Shown here: one piece after another, positions 1 through 12,132 of the stretch | Numbering within the stretch: the first letter of the stretch is position 1 | Layout: every line of letters starts with the position of its first letter | Source of the DNA: Brachypterus glaber | Taxonomy: Eukaryota; Arthropoda; Insecta; Coleoptera; Kateretidae | Direction of reading: 5' to 3' | NCBI GenBank assembly: GCA_958510825.1 | Contig: OY294049.1 | Span: 29,010,620 to 29,074,619, forward strand | DNA length: 64,000 nt | Program-made: the position numbers and the translations under genes | The notes under the pieces: generated by a model | The model's database searches: none | What the model saw: only the letters and a program-made list of their open reading frames with translations | What the model was told of the DNA's origin: nothing

Positions 1-1047
1 AAGTTGCATATTTCACGAAGGGGTGGGACCTTTTTTTTAGTCACTAACTTTTTGTCAAAGAAAAAAGTTGCATATTTCATGGATTCAAAATACAAATGTT
101 ACATTTTTAGGCTACAAAAAGTTTTGACCTTCTCACGAAATCTTCTTCGGCTCCTGTCATACTGCATTTTTTATTTCTGAACCAATTTAATCATATTTTG
201 ATTACAATTGCATGAGTTTTAGCTTTATAAATTATGTCGTCATTGTTGTTTTTTAAATGTCCAAAATAGACAATCCGGGCTGTATTCTTCCGGACGAACA
301 CAAGTGTTCAATCTATACATACACTCCCTCTGTGGCCCATAATAAAATCACCCCCACTGAGTATGTTGTCGAACTAATTTCCATAGAAACCAATTATTTG
401 TCAATCTCTAGCTTCTGATTTATAGGTACACTTTACATTAGAAGTGGTTATTAACTGCTGTTTATTTGAAAACAAATTGTTAAAATATTGGGTCTTCGTG
501 AAGGCTTACTTCAGGTGGGTAACCAGACGAAAATCCCATCATTTTTCCAAGTGGTCCTAAAAAGAGTCGTTTCCCAACTAAATTCCAACTCCTGTTACAG
601 TAGTTGAACTACAATTTTTGTACAATTGTTGAACAAAGTGGCTTCTAAAAAAACTTAATTTTTTGCTGTACAGAAAAGTATCACAGTATTACTCTTAGTT
701 ACTATACGGTCCGTAATTGTTTGTTTATTGCATCCACATTAATATTATTTCTAAACGTTTAAAAATAATATGGATTATAATTATTATACTGCCTACTAAA
801 ATTATATATTTTGTTTTCTTAACTCTTGTTTAGAAATAGAAGCGATGTACGTTTTAAGTGAGTGTTATCATATCATTATAATAAGTAATTACCCATTGTA
901 TTGTTTTGCGTACAATTTAAGTTAAAAAAGTTAATAAAAAGTACCTAAAAAAAGTTATACCTTTTTCTGTGTATATTAGTAAATGGCCAGTATGCCACAA
1001 ATATAAAAAAAAAAGTTTCTAAAGGCTGATCCGGCAATGAGCCCTAA

Positions 1048-1086
1048 GGGAGCTACGGGAGCTACTTTTAAAGGGCCGTAGCTCCC
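1048..1086. repeat. Short perfect hairpin
   Basis: GGGAGCTACGG (1048-1058) is followed by its reverse complement CCGTAGCTCCC (1076-1086). A third copy of the right arm lies at about 1583-1600. This suggests the remains of a foldback element covering about 1020-1610. The rest of 1-1660 is AT-rich DNA in which I see no gene. Confidence 0.5.
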
Positions 1087-1659
1087 AGCTCTTAAAAATT
1101 GTATTGTACTAAAAATAAGGTTTTTAATTAATAACTCTGGTACCCTTTAAGTTAGAGCGATGAGGTTTTGCATGTATTAATAAGGGTAATTATTTTATAT
1201 TGTTTTATTTTATAAATTTATCCAGGGGCGTGCCTACATGGACAAAATGTGTGAGGCTTAACACATTTTTGTCCCAAACTTTGTATGTGTATTTTTTTTT
1301 ATTTTTTTGTAAAGAATTTAGATTCCTTGAGTAAAAATACATAAAAACTGTCATATAGTGTAACACTGTAAGAGCAACAGTTAAAAAAAATGCAATTAAG
1401 AGGAAGTAACATTTTGTGCCACCAAAAATGTTACTTTTTAAACGGCTATTACTCCTTCAATATTAAATTTAGGTGTTTCGGTGAAGGATACTTTTTTGCT
1501 TAGTTTTAAACGAAGAATAACCTTACAGCATTAAAATTGTATTGGTGCTTTATTTGTTCCCCATTCAATATGTCCATATTCGAAGGGCCGTAGCTCCCGT
1601 AATATGATTTTTTTTATTTTTTTTTTGGATGTAGAATCACCCCTTAAATATTGGCATGC

Positions 1660-1925
1660 CAGTTATTAATCATCCTGTATATTTACACTGCTTAAGACAT
1701 CAACTTAAAATTTGGACCACGTAAATAACATGACCCAAATTATTTTTTGTTATATATTTGATAATTTTAGGGGTCACAATGGAGGCAGGAGGCAAGGGAA
1801 GTATGTTTTTAAATCGAAATGGTAAATATAAAATAAATACCAAAAAATAGGTTATGTTATTTACGTGGTACAAATTTTAATTAATTTCATATCTTAAAGA
1901 GTTCAAAATTTAAAGTCGGGTGGCG
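1660..1925. mobile_element. Small foldback (MITE-like) element
   Basis: The left arm (about 1691-1738) and right arm (about 1848-1912) are imperfect inverted repeats, sharing a paired ACGTAAATAACAT / ATGTTATTTACGT motif. The left half aligns with the start of the larger element at 12133. The centre (1771-1800) mimics a microexon but belongs to this repeat. Confidence 0.55.
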
Positions 1926-2572
1926 GGGGGCGCAGAAAAAAGCATACATGTCAATAAGTTTTGAGGTATAAATTATTTAACTAGGTAGTTATTTTTACAA
2001 TCAATTTGAAATTATTTGGAGTGCTTACTAGAAAACTACAAACGAAACTCAACCTTTGGTTACTGCCATGCAAAAAAAAGCCTGATAAATGCATTGGTTT
2101 TGTTTATGAAAAAGTAAAACAAACTTTATGAAACGGGTACTGGGTAATGATTAAAAATGTTTTTTTCAGGAAATTTAAAATGTTTTTTTACTATGCAAGA
2201 ATGCTTGTACTACTAGCCGCCAAAAATATTGGTTTTAACAAAGGGGTTACCTGCCTCCAAACCAATCGGTTGATTTCAATAACGATTGTAGTAAAATGCG
2301 TAAAAAGATAGTAAAGTAAAAGAACGAAACTGAATATGAGATACAATCGTATCCCCCCCAATTTTATCAATTTCTTTGTCCAGGTGTCTACCCACCCACC
2401 CCAATGCAAACATAATCAGCGAAATGAATTATTTTCTGCTGCTCTATTATACTGTGGTAAGACAGCAACCCCAAAAAAGCGGCGAAGAAGTATAATGCTT
2501 CGCATAGGGTATACTAGGGGTAGTCAAATTTTTATTTTTGTTTCAAATCTTCAAGTTATGCTTTATATTTTC

Positions 2573-3850
2573 ATATACAGGGTGACCCAACTCAATTTAC
2601 CCAGCAATTTTCTCGAAAACTAAAAGAGATAATCAGGTTCTGCAAAAAAACACCTTACATAGAACAATAATATATATTTTAAACCTCCCCGCTAACTTAC
2701 CCCGAACTTTATTTTTTTAAATAGCACCCCTATATGTTTTTGGTTGTCTAGGATATAACTTAAGCTTTCAAATACAATGATATATTATACTTGCTATTTT
2801 TGACTTTAAGAAGTGGTAAAAAACGTTTAAAAACAACCCTCTAATTTCAAATATATTTGACAACGATTTTCCCGAAAACTAAACGACATCATCAATTTCT
2901 GCTAAAACCAGTTTAAACAATATAACAATATAGAAAAAGTGGCCCAAAATAAAATCAACCCCTACACCCCTTCCACAGCTTACCCCCAACTATGTCTCTT
3001 TAAATACTAAACCTATAATGTTTGGGTCGTTTTGCATAGAACTTGAGCTTGCGAGTACAATGGTAGTTTTGTTTATGGAGTAAATGTATGTGTACAACGG
3101 TTTATAGGAAAAAGTTTCTAAATTCTTAATCCTTAATCGCATATTAATCAAGTTAAAAATCTAATGAATCGGTTATTACACATTTTAAAACGTCATAGTT
3201 TCTTTTAAATTGATTAAAATTCGTGTGTTAAAGATTAGTAGACACTGGTTTATAGGAAACAGTCCTTTTCAATTTTTCTTTAATCTCTTATATTTTTAAA
3301 CGTTTTTTACCATTTCCTTAACTCAGACATAGCAAACATAAAACACCATTATAATTGCAAGCTCAAGTTCTATACAGTGCAACTGAAAAAAAAACATAGG
3401 AGCATTATTTAAAAAAATAAAGTTAGGGGTAAGTTTTAGAAGAGTGCAGGGGTAGATTTAATTTTTGGCTAATTTTATATTGTTCTTATTTAAACTGGCT
3501 CCTGCAGAAATTGATTATCTCTTTTAGTTTTCGGGAAAATCGCTGCCAAATATAGTTAAAATCAGGGGGTGGTTTTTAAATGTTTTTTACCACTTTTAAA
3601 CTTTAAAATAGCAAGTATATTATATCAATGTATCTGAAAGCTTAAAGCCTATCCAAAAAAACTCAAAAATTATGGGGGTGCCATTTAAAAAAGTTAGGGG
3701 AAAGTTGGGGAGGAGGCTTGAGGACTGGATATTATTTTTAACTACTTTTTATAGATATTATTGTCCCATTTAAGTTGGTTTTTGCTTGATTACCCTTTTT
3801 AGTTTTCGATAAAATCGCTGGGTAAATAGACTTGGGACACCCTGTATATA
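2573..3850. mobile_element. Foldback element, about 1.28 kb, ACAGGGTG ends
   Basis: The left end TATACAGGGTGACCCAA is mirrored by TTGGGACACCCTGTATA at the right end. Internally, a module containing a (T)CGAAAACTAAAAGAGAT-like line recurs twice in one orientation (about 2600 and 2870) and twice inverted (about 3530 and 3800), so the element is a palindrome of duplicated modules. No coding potential was seen. It is a non-autonomous DNA element whose family is not recognised. Confidence 0.75.
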
Positions 3851-4029
3851 TTTTTAATTTTTGTTACTTACTATATTTTCAGTAAAACTAAATGAGTACT
3901 TTTTCTGGTACCTACTTAATTTACTTTTTTACATAATTTATTTTTGAGCATGTGGTTTTATCTTTTCTAAATTCTTAATTTTTTGAACCGAAATTTTTTA
4001 AATTCAGTAGCCTTCGCTTTCTTAACAAC

Positions 4030-4695
4030 TTATGAGGAGGGATGGGATAGGGAGGGAGGAGTGAGACTAGATCACTGATGCTGGGAATGCATCTGTCCTA
4101 AATTGGTGGATACCATTACTGGTTGAGAACGTTTTTGATTTTTTGTGAGTGTAGTGGATTTCGTGATCGTAGTCGAGAAAGTTTGAGATCAGGGTGTTTG
4201 GGTGATCTAAGTTGTCTTGTATAAAAGACTTGCTGTAACGGATGAGGGCATCGAGGCATATTCTAAGTGCCTTGTTTTGGAAGGCCTGAAGTTTGGCTGA
4301 GAGTTTTTTGTTAAGGGTGATTTTGTTGCAGGCTGGGGCTCCGTAGAGGAGTATCGGCTTTAGGGGTTGGTTTGGACTTTTAGCTCTTTCTACCTATTAG
4401 GGGGTAGAGTTTGGAGAGGCGGCTACTTGGAGGGTGTTTTTGACGTGCTGATCCCACGTAAGGTTTTTGGATATAGTAATGCCAAGGTATTTGGCATGGT
4501 TTTCCCAGTTTATGGCTTGGCCATTTATCTGAATGGGTTGAGGTGGGCCTCTTCTAATCTTAGAAATTAGAATACCTTTTGTTTTGTTGGCATTTACTTT
4601 GATTTTCCATTTGGAGAACCATTTGATTAGGGCATCCATTTGGCGCTGGAAGGCGATTTGGATGCGCGAAACTACAGTCTGCCAAAATATATAGA
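4030..4695 (-). pseudogene. Decayed LINE reverse transcriptase fragment
   Basis: On the minus strand, about 100 residues from 4690 down to 4397 match the thumb region of non-LTR retrotransposon RTs. They include an RQMDALIKWFSKWKIKVNANKTK-type stretch and the KYLGITI motif followed by LTWDQHV. A shifted frame continues to about 4030 with residues resembling the region after the RT (leucine-rich, LYGAPA-like). The catalytic FADD part, the endonuclease and ORF1 are absent. It is a Jockey-like dead 3' fragment, not a host gene. Confidence 0.75.
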
Positions 4696-5477
4696 TGAAA
4701 TATTCCATTATTAAGTATTTTGTAAAGATCAGATTTTGGGCTAAAAGCGCAAAATAATAAGATTTTGCACACTTATAGATATATAAAAAATACTTTTTTT
4801 TTCCAAAAGTTCAGCTCTAAAAATTTTCCGGAACATATGTTTTTACATTTGCGATTTGTTAAATAACGAAATAAAGGATATAGAAACATCGCAAGTAAGA
4901 GTGCGAATTAAAAATCGCGCTAATAATTATTAGCGCAATTAAAATTGCCTGTGTTGAGTTATGCGCTGTTGCCAAATTTGCAATTATATAATCGGTTTTG
5001 AAGAATTTTTATTTATTTGATCAATAAAAACAAATAAAACATAAAAATCAGTTTTTCATAGTTTATTTATTTTGCATTTTTTTAAACCAAAAATATATTT
5101 TTGTCATTTAGCCCAAAATTCCCTATGAAAACGATATGCTTCTTTGAAAATAAACCCTAAACTCTTCTAACTGTAAGGGTGCGAAGAGTATAAAAATCTA
5201 ATCTAAATGATAAATGAGTTTCATTGTTGGCAAGATGAAGTTAACCGTACAAAGAACCGAGTTGGCACAAGTAACTTATTGACTTACCGTTTTAATGCCA
5301 AGAAAATGCCAAACGAAATCTTAATTTTCGCACAATACCTTAAACGCATGCTAAAATTCTAGTAATGACTCACTTGAAGAAAACATGACTGGCTACTTGA
5401 GGCCCGTAAAATGGTTCAAAATTCAAGGAAAATAGAAAACTGAGGGCCCGGAATAGCCAAAACAGAACAAATAACCA

Positions 5478-5732
5478 TGGGTGGGCCCCAACGAACTAAT
5501 GAAAAAATGTAAAAACTGAAAAGAACGTAATCAACATATACATTTGTCTGTCTTACTCGCACAGCTTTGTTCTAACAGAGACAACAATAACAGTTACTGG
5601 TAATTGTTATTGTTCAGGCCTGAATATACCTTCTATTTGTTTACAAACAAACCGAGATGTTGGCGATACTTTATATTAACGGTATGCGTATTCTAGAGAA
5701 AAGAGTTGTTAGTTCGTTGGTGGGCCCATTTA
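5478..5732. repeat. Inverted repeat, about 255 bp
   Basis: GGGTGGGCCCCAACGAACTAA near 5480-5500 is mirrored by TTAGTTCGTTGGTGGGCCCA near 5709-5728. A shorter palindrome (AACAATAAC...GTTATTGTT, about 5583-5614) lies between them. It is probably a small MITE or the ends of one. Confidence 0.6.
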
Positions 5733-6244
5733 ACTGTGACGCCCTGTAGGATTTTACCGACCTTGCCTTAAGGCTAGTCCGCCACTGGTAGGAAATAGGG
5801 GGCGAGTGACATTGTTCTTTCTATGAGTAATCTTTAATCTACACACATCTTTTATTTGTTAAAAAAACGTAGCTTATAAAATAAAAATATGTACTACAAA
5901 TTTTAATGGGTAGGTAGTGGGTATTCCTGTAACTTATTAACCTTTTTATAAAACTTAATACAAACACTCATAATTATTATTATTATTACATTATTATTAT
6001 TTGCAATACATATAATTATGTTATGATTCAGGTGTATCTTGACAAAAACAATACGGTTAAATCCAAACTGCAGTTCTTAGTAAATTATCATAGGATTCTG
6101 ACATTGATTTCTCAATCAATAGAAAAAAAATTAAGGGCGTTAGTAGGTACATACAATTTAATTGTACAAAACATGTAAAGAGGCTGGGATTTTATCTAAT
6201 GGACGTACTCAACATGTAAAACCTGGGATTCATACCCAGTTGCC

Positions 6245-6447
6245 ATAGGCGTAACTAGGGGGGACTTAGGGGGCTGAGCCCCCCCACCCCAAATCAAACT
6301 ATAAAAGTAAAATTACGCATATATTTTTTACATATACATATATGTACCCTAAATCAAACTATAAAAGTAAAATTACGCATATATTTTTTACATATACATA
6401 TATGTAGGGCCCCCCCCCCCCAAATTTAGACTTGGTTACGCCCCTGC
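6245..6447. mobile_element. Short MITE with tandem 58-bp core
   Basis: The ends TAGGCGTAACTAGGG and TTGGTTACGCCCCTG are inverted repeats. The core is a 58-bp segment repeated twice exactly in tandem (about 6290-6347 and 6348-6405; it contains AAATCAAACTATAAAAG), bordered by C and G runs. Confidence 0.65.
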
Positions 6448-6593
6448 CATTTACCTACATTTAAATAGAAAATACTTGAATAAATACATTCTATTAAATT
6501 GAATAAATAAATTCTATTGAATCAATTAAATTTGATTTATGTTTTAAATGCATTAAACAACATTGTTATACAAAATATGTATTATAATATATA

Positions 6594-6813
6594 GGTAGGG
6601 GGAAATACCCATGAATGGGACAATTTTGTTTTTTTTTAACAGCTGCCAAATTTTATTTTTAATTTTTTTACATATTTTTTTTAGTTATCATGTTTGGAAA
6701 TAAAACACAGCCCATGTGTTAAACCTGAAAAATATTTATTTTTACCAAAACTACAAGCATTTAAAAAAAAAAAACAAAAGGTGTCCCATTCATGGGTATT
6801 TTCCCCCTCTACG
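6594..6813. mobile_element. Foldback MITE, about 220 bp
   Basis: GGGGGAAATACCCATGAATG at the left is mirrored by CATTCATGGGTATTTTCCCC at the right. The interior is A/T-homopolymer rich. The open frame across it on the minus strand has no recognisable domain and reads through the repeat arms. Confidence 0.75.
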
Positions 6814-7250
6814 TAGGTACTTGCATTAGTACTAATGTAATAAATAATAAAAAGAACAACGATACGAAACATCAGGCTTACCAAAATTGTAGCTGTTTTT
6901 AAGTATTTTAGTTATTTATATAAAAGTATACAGTGGTGCAGTTTTTGGAAGTTACAGTTTTTTTTTTTGCTCGCGTAGCTATTCTGTAATCTTTGGTACC
7001 ATAAAATTTTTAGCATGAATTTTGCCTTAATTTAATTTTCCAAAAATGACACGCGAAATTATTTATATTACAACCTGAGATTTTTTATGATTTTTTAATC
7101 AAAATGTAGATAAATAATTTTATTTCTTATTTTATTTTTTTTTAATTGATTTTACAGAAAATCATTGTATTTCAGCAATAAAATATAATCAAGAATACCA
7201 AAACACCTACACTAACTATTAAAATTTTAGATTAAAACAAGCCGTGAAGA

Positions 7251-8209
7251 TATACCGGGTGTTTCAGGAAGGTGGTTTGGACTTTTTACTTTTTTATGTA
7301 AGATCGTGAAATTTACAGGAGCTATGTTATGTATAATTTAGGATTTTCTGACATGGTTAGACATTTTTTGGTACTTCCGGTTTCATCGGAAATGAATCGA
7401 ACTTTCGATTTTTAAATGGAACACCCTGTATATTTTTACATATTTTAATTCTGAGAACAGGCATGTGCCACTTGTCAATTTTTGACAGGTCATGTCATTT
7501 TTTATTTAAAATTTTATTTTAAATCTAGAGTGCCTTAAATTAACTTATTCGCTTAATTGTTGGTCTAGTATCGGGTCCGTAACCAGAAAAAATCTAGGGG
7601 GGGCTCAGCACCCAGGGTGCCACCCTCAAAAAAAAAGCTTTGTGCCTGACGGTTTCAACCACAACTTGGCGCCCCTACAAAAAAAAAATTGGCGCCCAAA
7701 AAATACCTTCATGAAAAAAAGTTTCCCCCGCCCTTCTAGTTACGGCCTTGTATAGTATCTTCAGAAAAATACTATTTTGATTTTAAATGTGGTTTAAGGT
7801 TCGAAAATCATACTTTGGCCCATAAGTCATTTTTTTCAAATGGAAAGAGAGTTTTCTTGCGAACATTTTGATACCACACATGAATAGTTTATTTAGAAGA
7901 ACTTGGCATTAAAAGATTTAAAATGAAGATTTAACTAAAAAATTACATAACCTGTCAAGATTTGACAAGTGACACATGCTTGTTCTCAAAATTGATTTCT
8001 AAATCAAAATATGTAAAAATATATAGGGTGTTCCATTTAAAAATCGAAAGTTCGATTCATTTCCGGCAAAACCGGAAGTGCCAAAAAATTTCTAACTATG
8101 TCAAAAAATCTTGAACTATACATAATATAGATTCTGCAAACTTCAAGTTCCTACCTAAAAAAGTGAAAAAGTTAAGGGGGTGAACCACCTTCCTGAAACA
8201 CCCGGTATA
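7251..8209. mobile_element. Foldback element with CCGGGTGTTTCAGG ends
   Basis: ACCGGGTGTTTCAGGAAGG at the left is mirrored by CCTTCCTGAAACACCCGGT at the right. Both arms also share the inverted modules TTTCCGG..ACCGGAAGT and TTGACAGGT/ACCTGTCAA. A second, smaller element with GTCCGTAAC / GTTACGGC ends (about 7562-7750) appears to be inserted in the left half. It is non-coding. Confidence 0.75.
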
Positions 8210-9904
8210 ATGCTTTGCATTCCGTTATATAATCTTCACAGTGGATAGTATATTGCGTTTTCTCTCGATATACTTCCCAAAATATAATTGCATTTAAACT
8301 GTAAAGTATCGCCCCATGACTTTTTTGTTTATAAATGTTTTTTTTTTTAATTTCTATCTACAAATTTAGAGTTATCGGACATTTCTTTCTGTTGTTGTTT
8401 TGAAAAGTGGCGCATCCTTTAACTTTTTTGTGTGTAAATAGATTTTTTTAAATTGTAAATTATTATATTTATCAAAGTAATCTTTTCTAAAATTTTTGAG
8501 TTTATTGAACGTTTCCTTCTGTTTTTCATATTTTTTTAAAAAGTTGCTTCTCTAAAACTTTTTATTTTTTAAAATTTTATTTTTAAAACTGGTACGATTG
8601 ATAAAAGTATTTTTTCTTCAAAAAATTACCTCAATTTTTTGTTCAGCTTTTTAAAAATTTTTTTTTCAACTTTTTTGTTTTTCATTATTTTTAAAAACAA
8701 TAGTCATCTTCTTGATTTTTCCTGAAAATTTTGAGCTGATTCGTCTTTAGTTATCGTGCTTAGAAAAAAACGTAACATCGAACGGACGGGCAGACAAGAC
8801 GGACATTTTCAAAGTTTCTAATTTTTTTCATGAAACATTTATATCCAAGAATTTTTTGTCTCGAAACTACCTACTGTATTATACTCTTCTAGCGCTTGTG
8901 AGATTTGAAGAGTATAATAATAATATGATATTGTTTAATATAAACTTTTTATAGTTTCAAAATTCATATTCATAAAATTTATATTCCTCATATTTTTTTC
9001 TTGACATTACAGCAGTATTTTTTGTTTCTTATCAAATTAGCATAAATGTGACAAAAAGATAACGTAATTTAAGGATATTTTAATTAACACTAAAAAACCT
9101 GAGTGTTACATAATACTCTAGTGAAATTTTCAGCAGGAGAGCTGTGACGAAAGGGCGCTCCCTAAAAAGGGCGTGGAACAACACTAAATCTAAAATCTCT
9201 GCCTAGAATATTACACGGGAGGGTATCTGGCTTTCCTGCATTGTGGGTGTGCCGACGCATTCCTCCAGACTTCGATCTCCTAAGAGCAGACCCCAAAATG
9301 GCCGCGACGCTGTTGAGACTAACCCATCCTACATGAACTAGAAAAAATATTTAAAGTTTATTTTTAAAAAGCTATTTTTCCCAGTGCACAGTTTGTGTCA
9401 CAAATATGAGAATTTTGGCGTTTTCGCCAAAATTGAAAACAGCAACTTGTTTAAAAGTTCGAGATGGAATGATGTAAATATTACTCTATACTCATGTATA
9501 CATGATAAAGAAATACATTTCATGACAAAAAAAAAAGATTTTAACAGACTAATCAGTTTTGGAAGTAGCTCATTTTGTGTTTAATAGTAATTAAAGTTCA
9601 AAAGGGACAAAATTAATGAACTATAGAAACACCAGCAAGGTTCTTACTGAAAATGACATAAAAAATATTATTGGATAGCATATGAACAAACAAGATCCAA
9701 GAGCAACCACCAATGAGATAGATGATCTATCTTAGTGTATTAACTTATATATGTCGAGAGCTATAACATAACATAACATAACTGCTGGTGAACTGGATGT
9801 TAGAAGTCAGAAATAGAAAAAAAAAATGGAAGAATTTAATAGAGGCATACCTATGTACAAAAATTAAATTAATTAGTTGCTAAAAAAAGTATGACCGAAA
9901 ATTC

Positions 9905-10140
9905 CGAATTCTAGCGAAAAACGTTCTGGCGTGCGGTAGTTGTGCCGCCACAATCCTGCAGCGAGTTCGATCTCCTGAGAGCAACCGAGCCAAGATGGCG
10001 GCGCCACCTGTATCGATCTCCTGACTCTGTACCTGCATTTCCATAGCAACATATCACACACATCACAGACACCTGCGAGCCCAAGCCGACGCCCCCGCGC
10101 TCCTCCTGCCCCCTCGACCGTTCCTGCTACTGACTCAAAC
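9905..10140. other. GC- and CpG-rich island inside AT-rich DNA
   Basis: This stretch is far more GC-rich than everything around it. It contains CCAAGATGGCGGCGCC, and the line GATCTCCTGAGAGCA is related to GATCTCCTAAGAGCA in a smaller GC-rich patch at about 9240-9330. It could be a promoter or CpG-type island in the peb region, or a SINE-like repeat, since the two patches resemble one another. No splice donor or coding frame was convincing. Confidence 0.35.
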
Positions 10141-10556
10141 TGGGAATTTCATTTATACATTTTATCAATCCTGCTAAATCATCGAACGCTCGTTTAATAT
10201 TTATAAGGTGTCTAGATTATGCACTTCTAGATATTTTGCTTGCCATTATCTTGAACTATAAGACTAAAAATGCCTCTTCTTAAAAAATAATAATAATTTC
10301 TTATTTTTTGATACTTTTCATATGACAAAACCTGATTTTAGTGAAAAAAAAGTAGAAGACGCTTAAATATAAAGATGTCTTGCCAGCAAAATAAGATTTT
10401 TAAGTAAAAGTGGTATCTAACATTAACAAAACTGGCCCAAAAAAAAAAACTAACGTCCTTTACTTTCAAACAGACTATATTTTTCTTACATATTTTTGGG
10501 AGCTTAAAACGAATTTGACAATGAAAAAGCTCGCTGACACCATAATACATAATATG

Positions 10557-11210
10557 TAAAACTGGTTTCAGTCAGATTTGATTGAATATTGGATATTTTA
10601 TAGCTCTTGGCATTCTGATCAAAAGTGTACGAGAGCACAACCTCCAAAAATCAATAGTTTAGGTGATAATAGTTATTAAAGTACTACAACTCGTTTTTAC
10701 CGCACGAGTAAAAGTTTAGAAAACGAGCCGCTTGCGCTTGAGTTTTCTAAAGTAGGTACTAGTGCACTGAAAACCAATTTTTTCAATATTGCTCTAAAAT
10801 TAAAAAAAAAAACTTATATTTAAATTGATGACCGATTTAGGGATTTTTGATTTGGGTTGGCGTTACAAAGAAGGAAATATATTTTGATATATTTTATAGT
10901 CAGCTCTTTTTTTTTTACTGCAAGCAACCAAGTCATAATTTTAACACGTAAAAATTAACTTAAAACACAATTTTGTTGAAAACTAAACTTAAAAGCAATG
11001 TCGTTTGGTTCTTCATTTGTCGACAGGATCCTGTTTCCAACCCAAAAGAATAAAAAGTACCTACTTATAATAGTCACAAATAGAAAAAGCAATTTAAAAA
11101 TCCCGAGAATAGCGGTGCACCGGTCATATGGAAAAGTCGTTTCGGTCATATTTGGCTGAAATTTGGATATATTATAGTTTTCCACTTTCTGATCAAAAGT
11201 GTGTTCGGGC
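10557..11210. repeat. Pair of diverged direct repeats, about 90 bp
   Basis: The block at about 10565-10645 (ending TTCTGATCAAAAGTGTACGAG) recurs in the same orientation at about 11125-11205 (ending TTCTGATCAAAAGTGTGTTCG). The pair is about 560 bp apart. Its nature is unknown; it may be the flanks of a decayed element. Confidence 0.45.
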
Positions 11211-12132
11211 ACAACAAAAATATAGTGGTTTTAATCACTTTTAAAATAGTAATTGAATTAATCTTTTTTGTGAACCTGTGTAATTCGTTTCATAAATTGA
11301 ATGTCATTTAGGAGCCCTATTAGGGATATATGCAGAGCCGCCATTTGTATGAATTAAGTGAATCCCTGCTTCAGGGCTCCAACCCAGAGGGGCATCGCCG
11401 AGGGGAATTTTAAAATAATAAGCCAAGGCGTAAATGCGCCAAATCAGACGCTTGCTTCAGGGCGCCGAAATGCAAAATAATAAATATCTTAATACGTTTA
11501 TTTTGTTACAGTAAAGAAATTACTTCAATAATAATACATTTTTGTATTTTATAAGGTCTGCTGCACATAATATTATTTTATCTTATAAGAATAAGAAAGC
11601 GTATATAACAGTTCATCTTTTCATATAATCATGTACCTACAAAAACATCAAGATGTTTATACTTAATTATTTAATTACATGAATTTTCAAATTTAATTAC
11701 AATGCACGTATTTTGAAAATGACAAAACACAAAATCGACCTATAGTTTCTATCGTTAATTGTGCAAATTTACAATTAATCCTATTATTATTTCTTAATAA
11801 ATTTTATGAAACATTATCTAATTAAATATTAATGTATATTAGGAGAAATCTGTATTTTTTTGGTTGCCATTTACGCTCATTAATCCCAAAATATTTAGCA
11901 ATCAAGTTTAAAATCACATATAAAGACTACAGGACAAAAACAAATTAAGTCGCAAAACTAAAAATGTTTAGGAAAGGAAATTAAAAGTTTTAAGTCAAAT
12001 AGATCTACAAAGATATTGCAAAAAATATATTTTGTATTAAATGCATTATTTAAAATATAATATACTATACTATAGTAATATTATGAAGCAAAATAACTTT
12101 ATTTCACTGATCAGAAGAACATAAAATTAATT

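Noticed and set aside
1771..1800. Possible first coding exon (good start context, acceptor TTTTAG, donor GTATGT, frame joins 21199 in phase 1)
   Set aside because: The sequence aligns with the middle of a foldback element family (compare 12255-12300 and 20660-20690), so the exon-like features are probably chance. Exonisation cannot be excluded without RNA data.
4367..4570. Plus-strand 67-codon frame
   Set aside because: It is antisense to the LINE reverse-transcriptase fragment, which explains the sequence.
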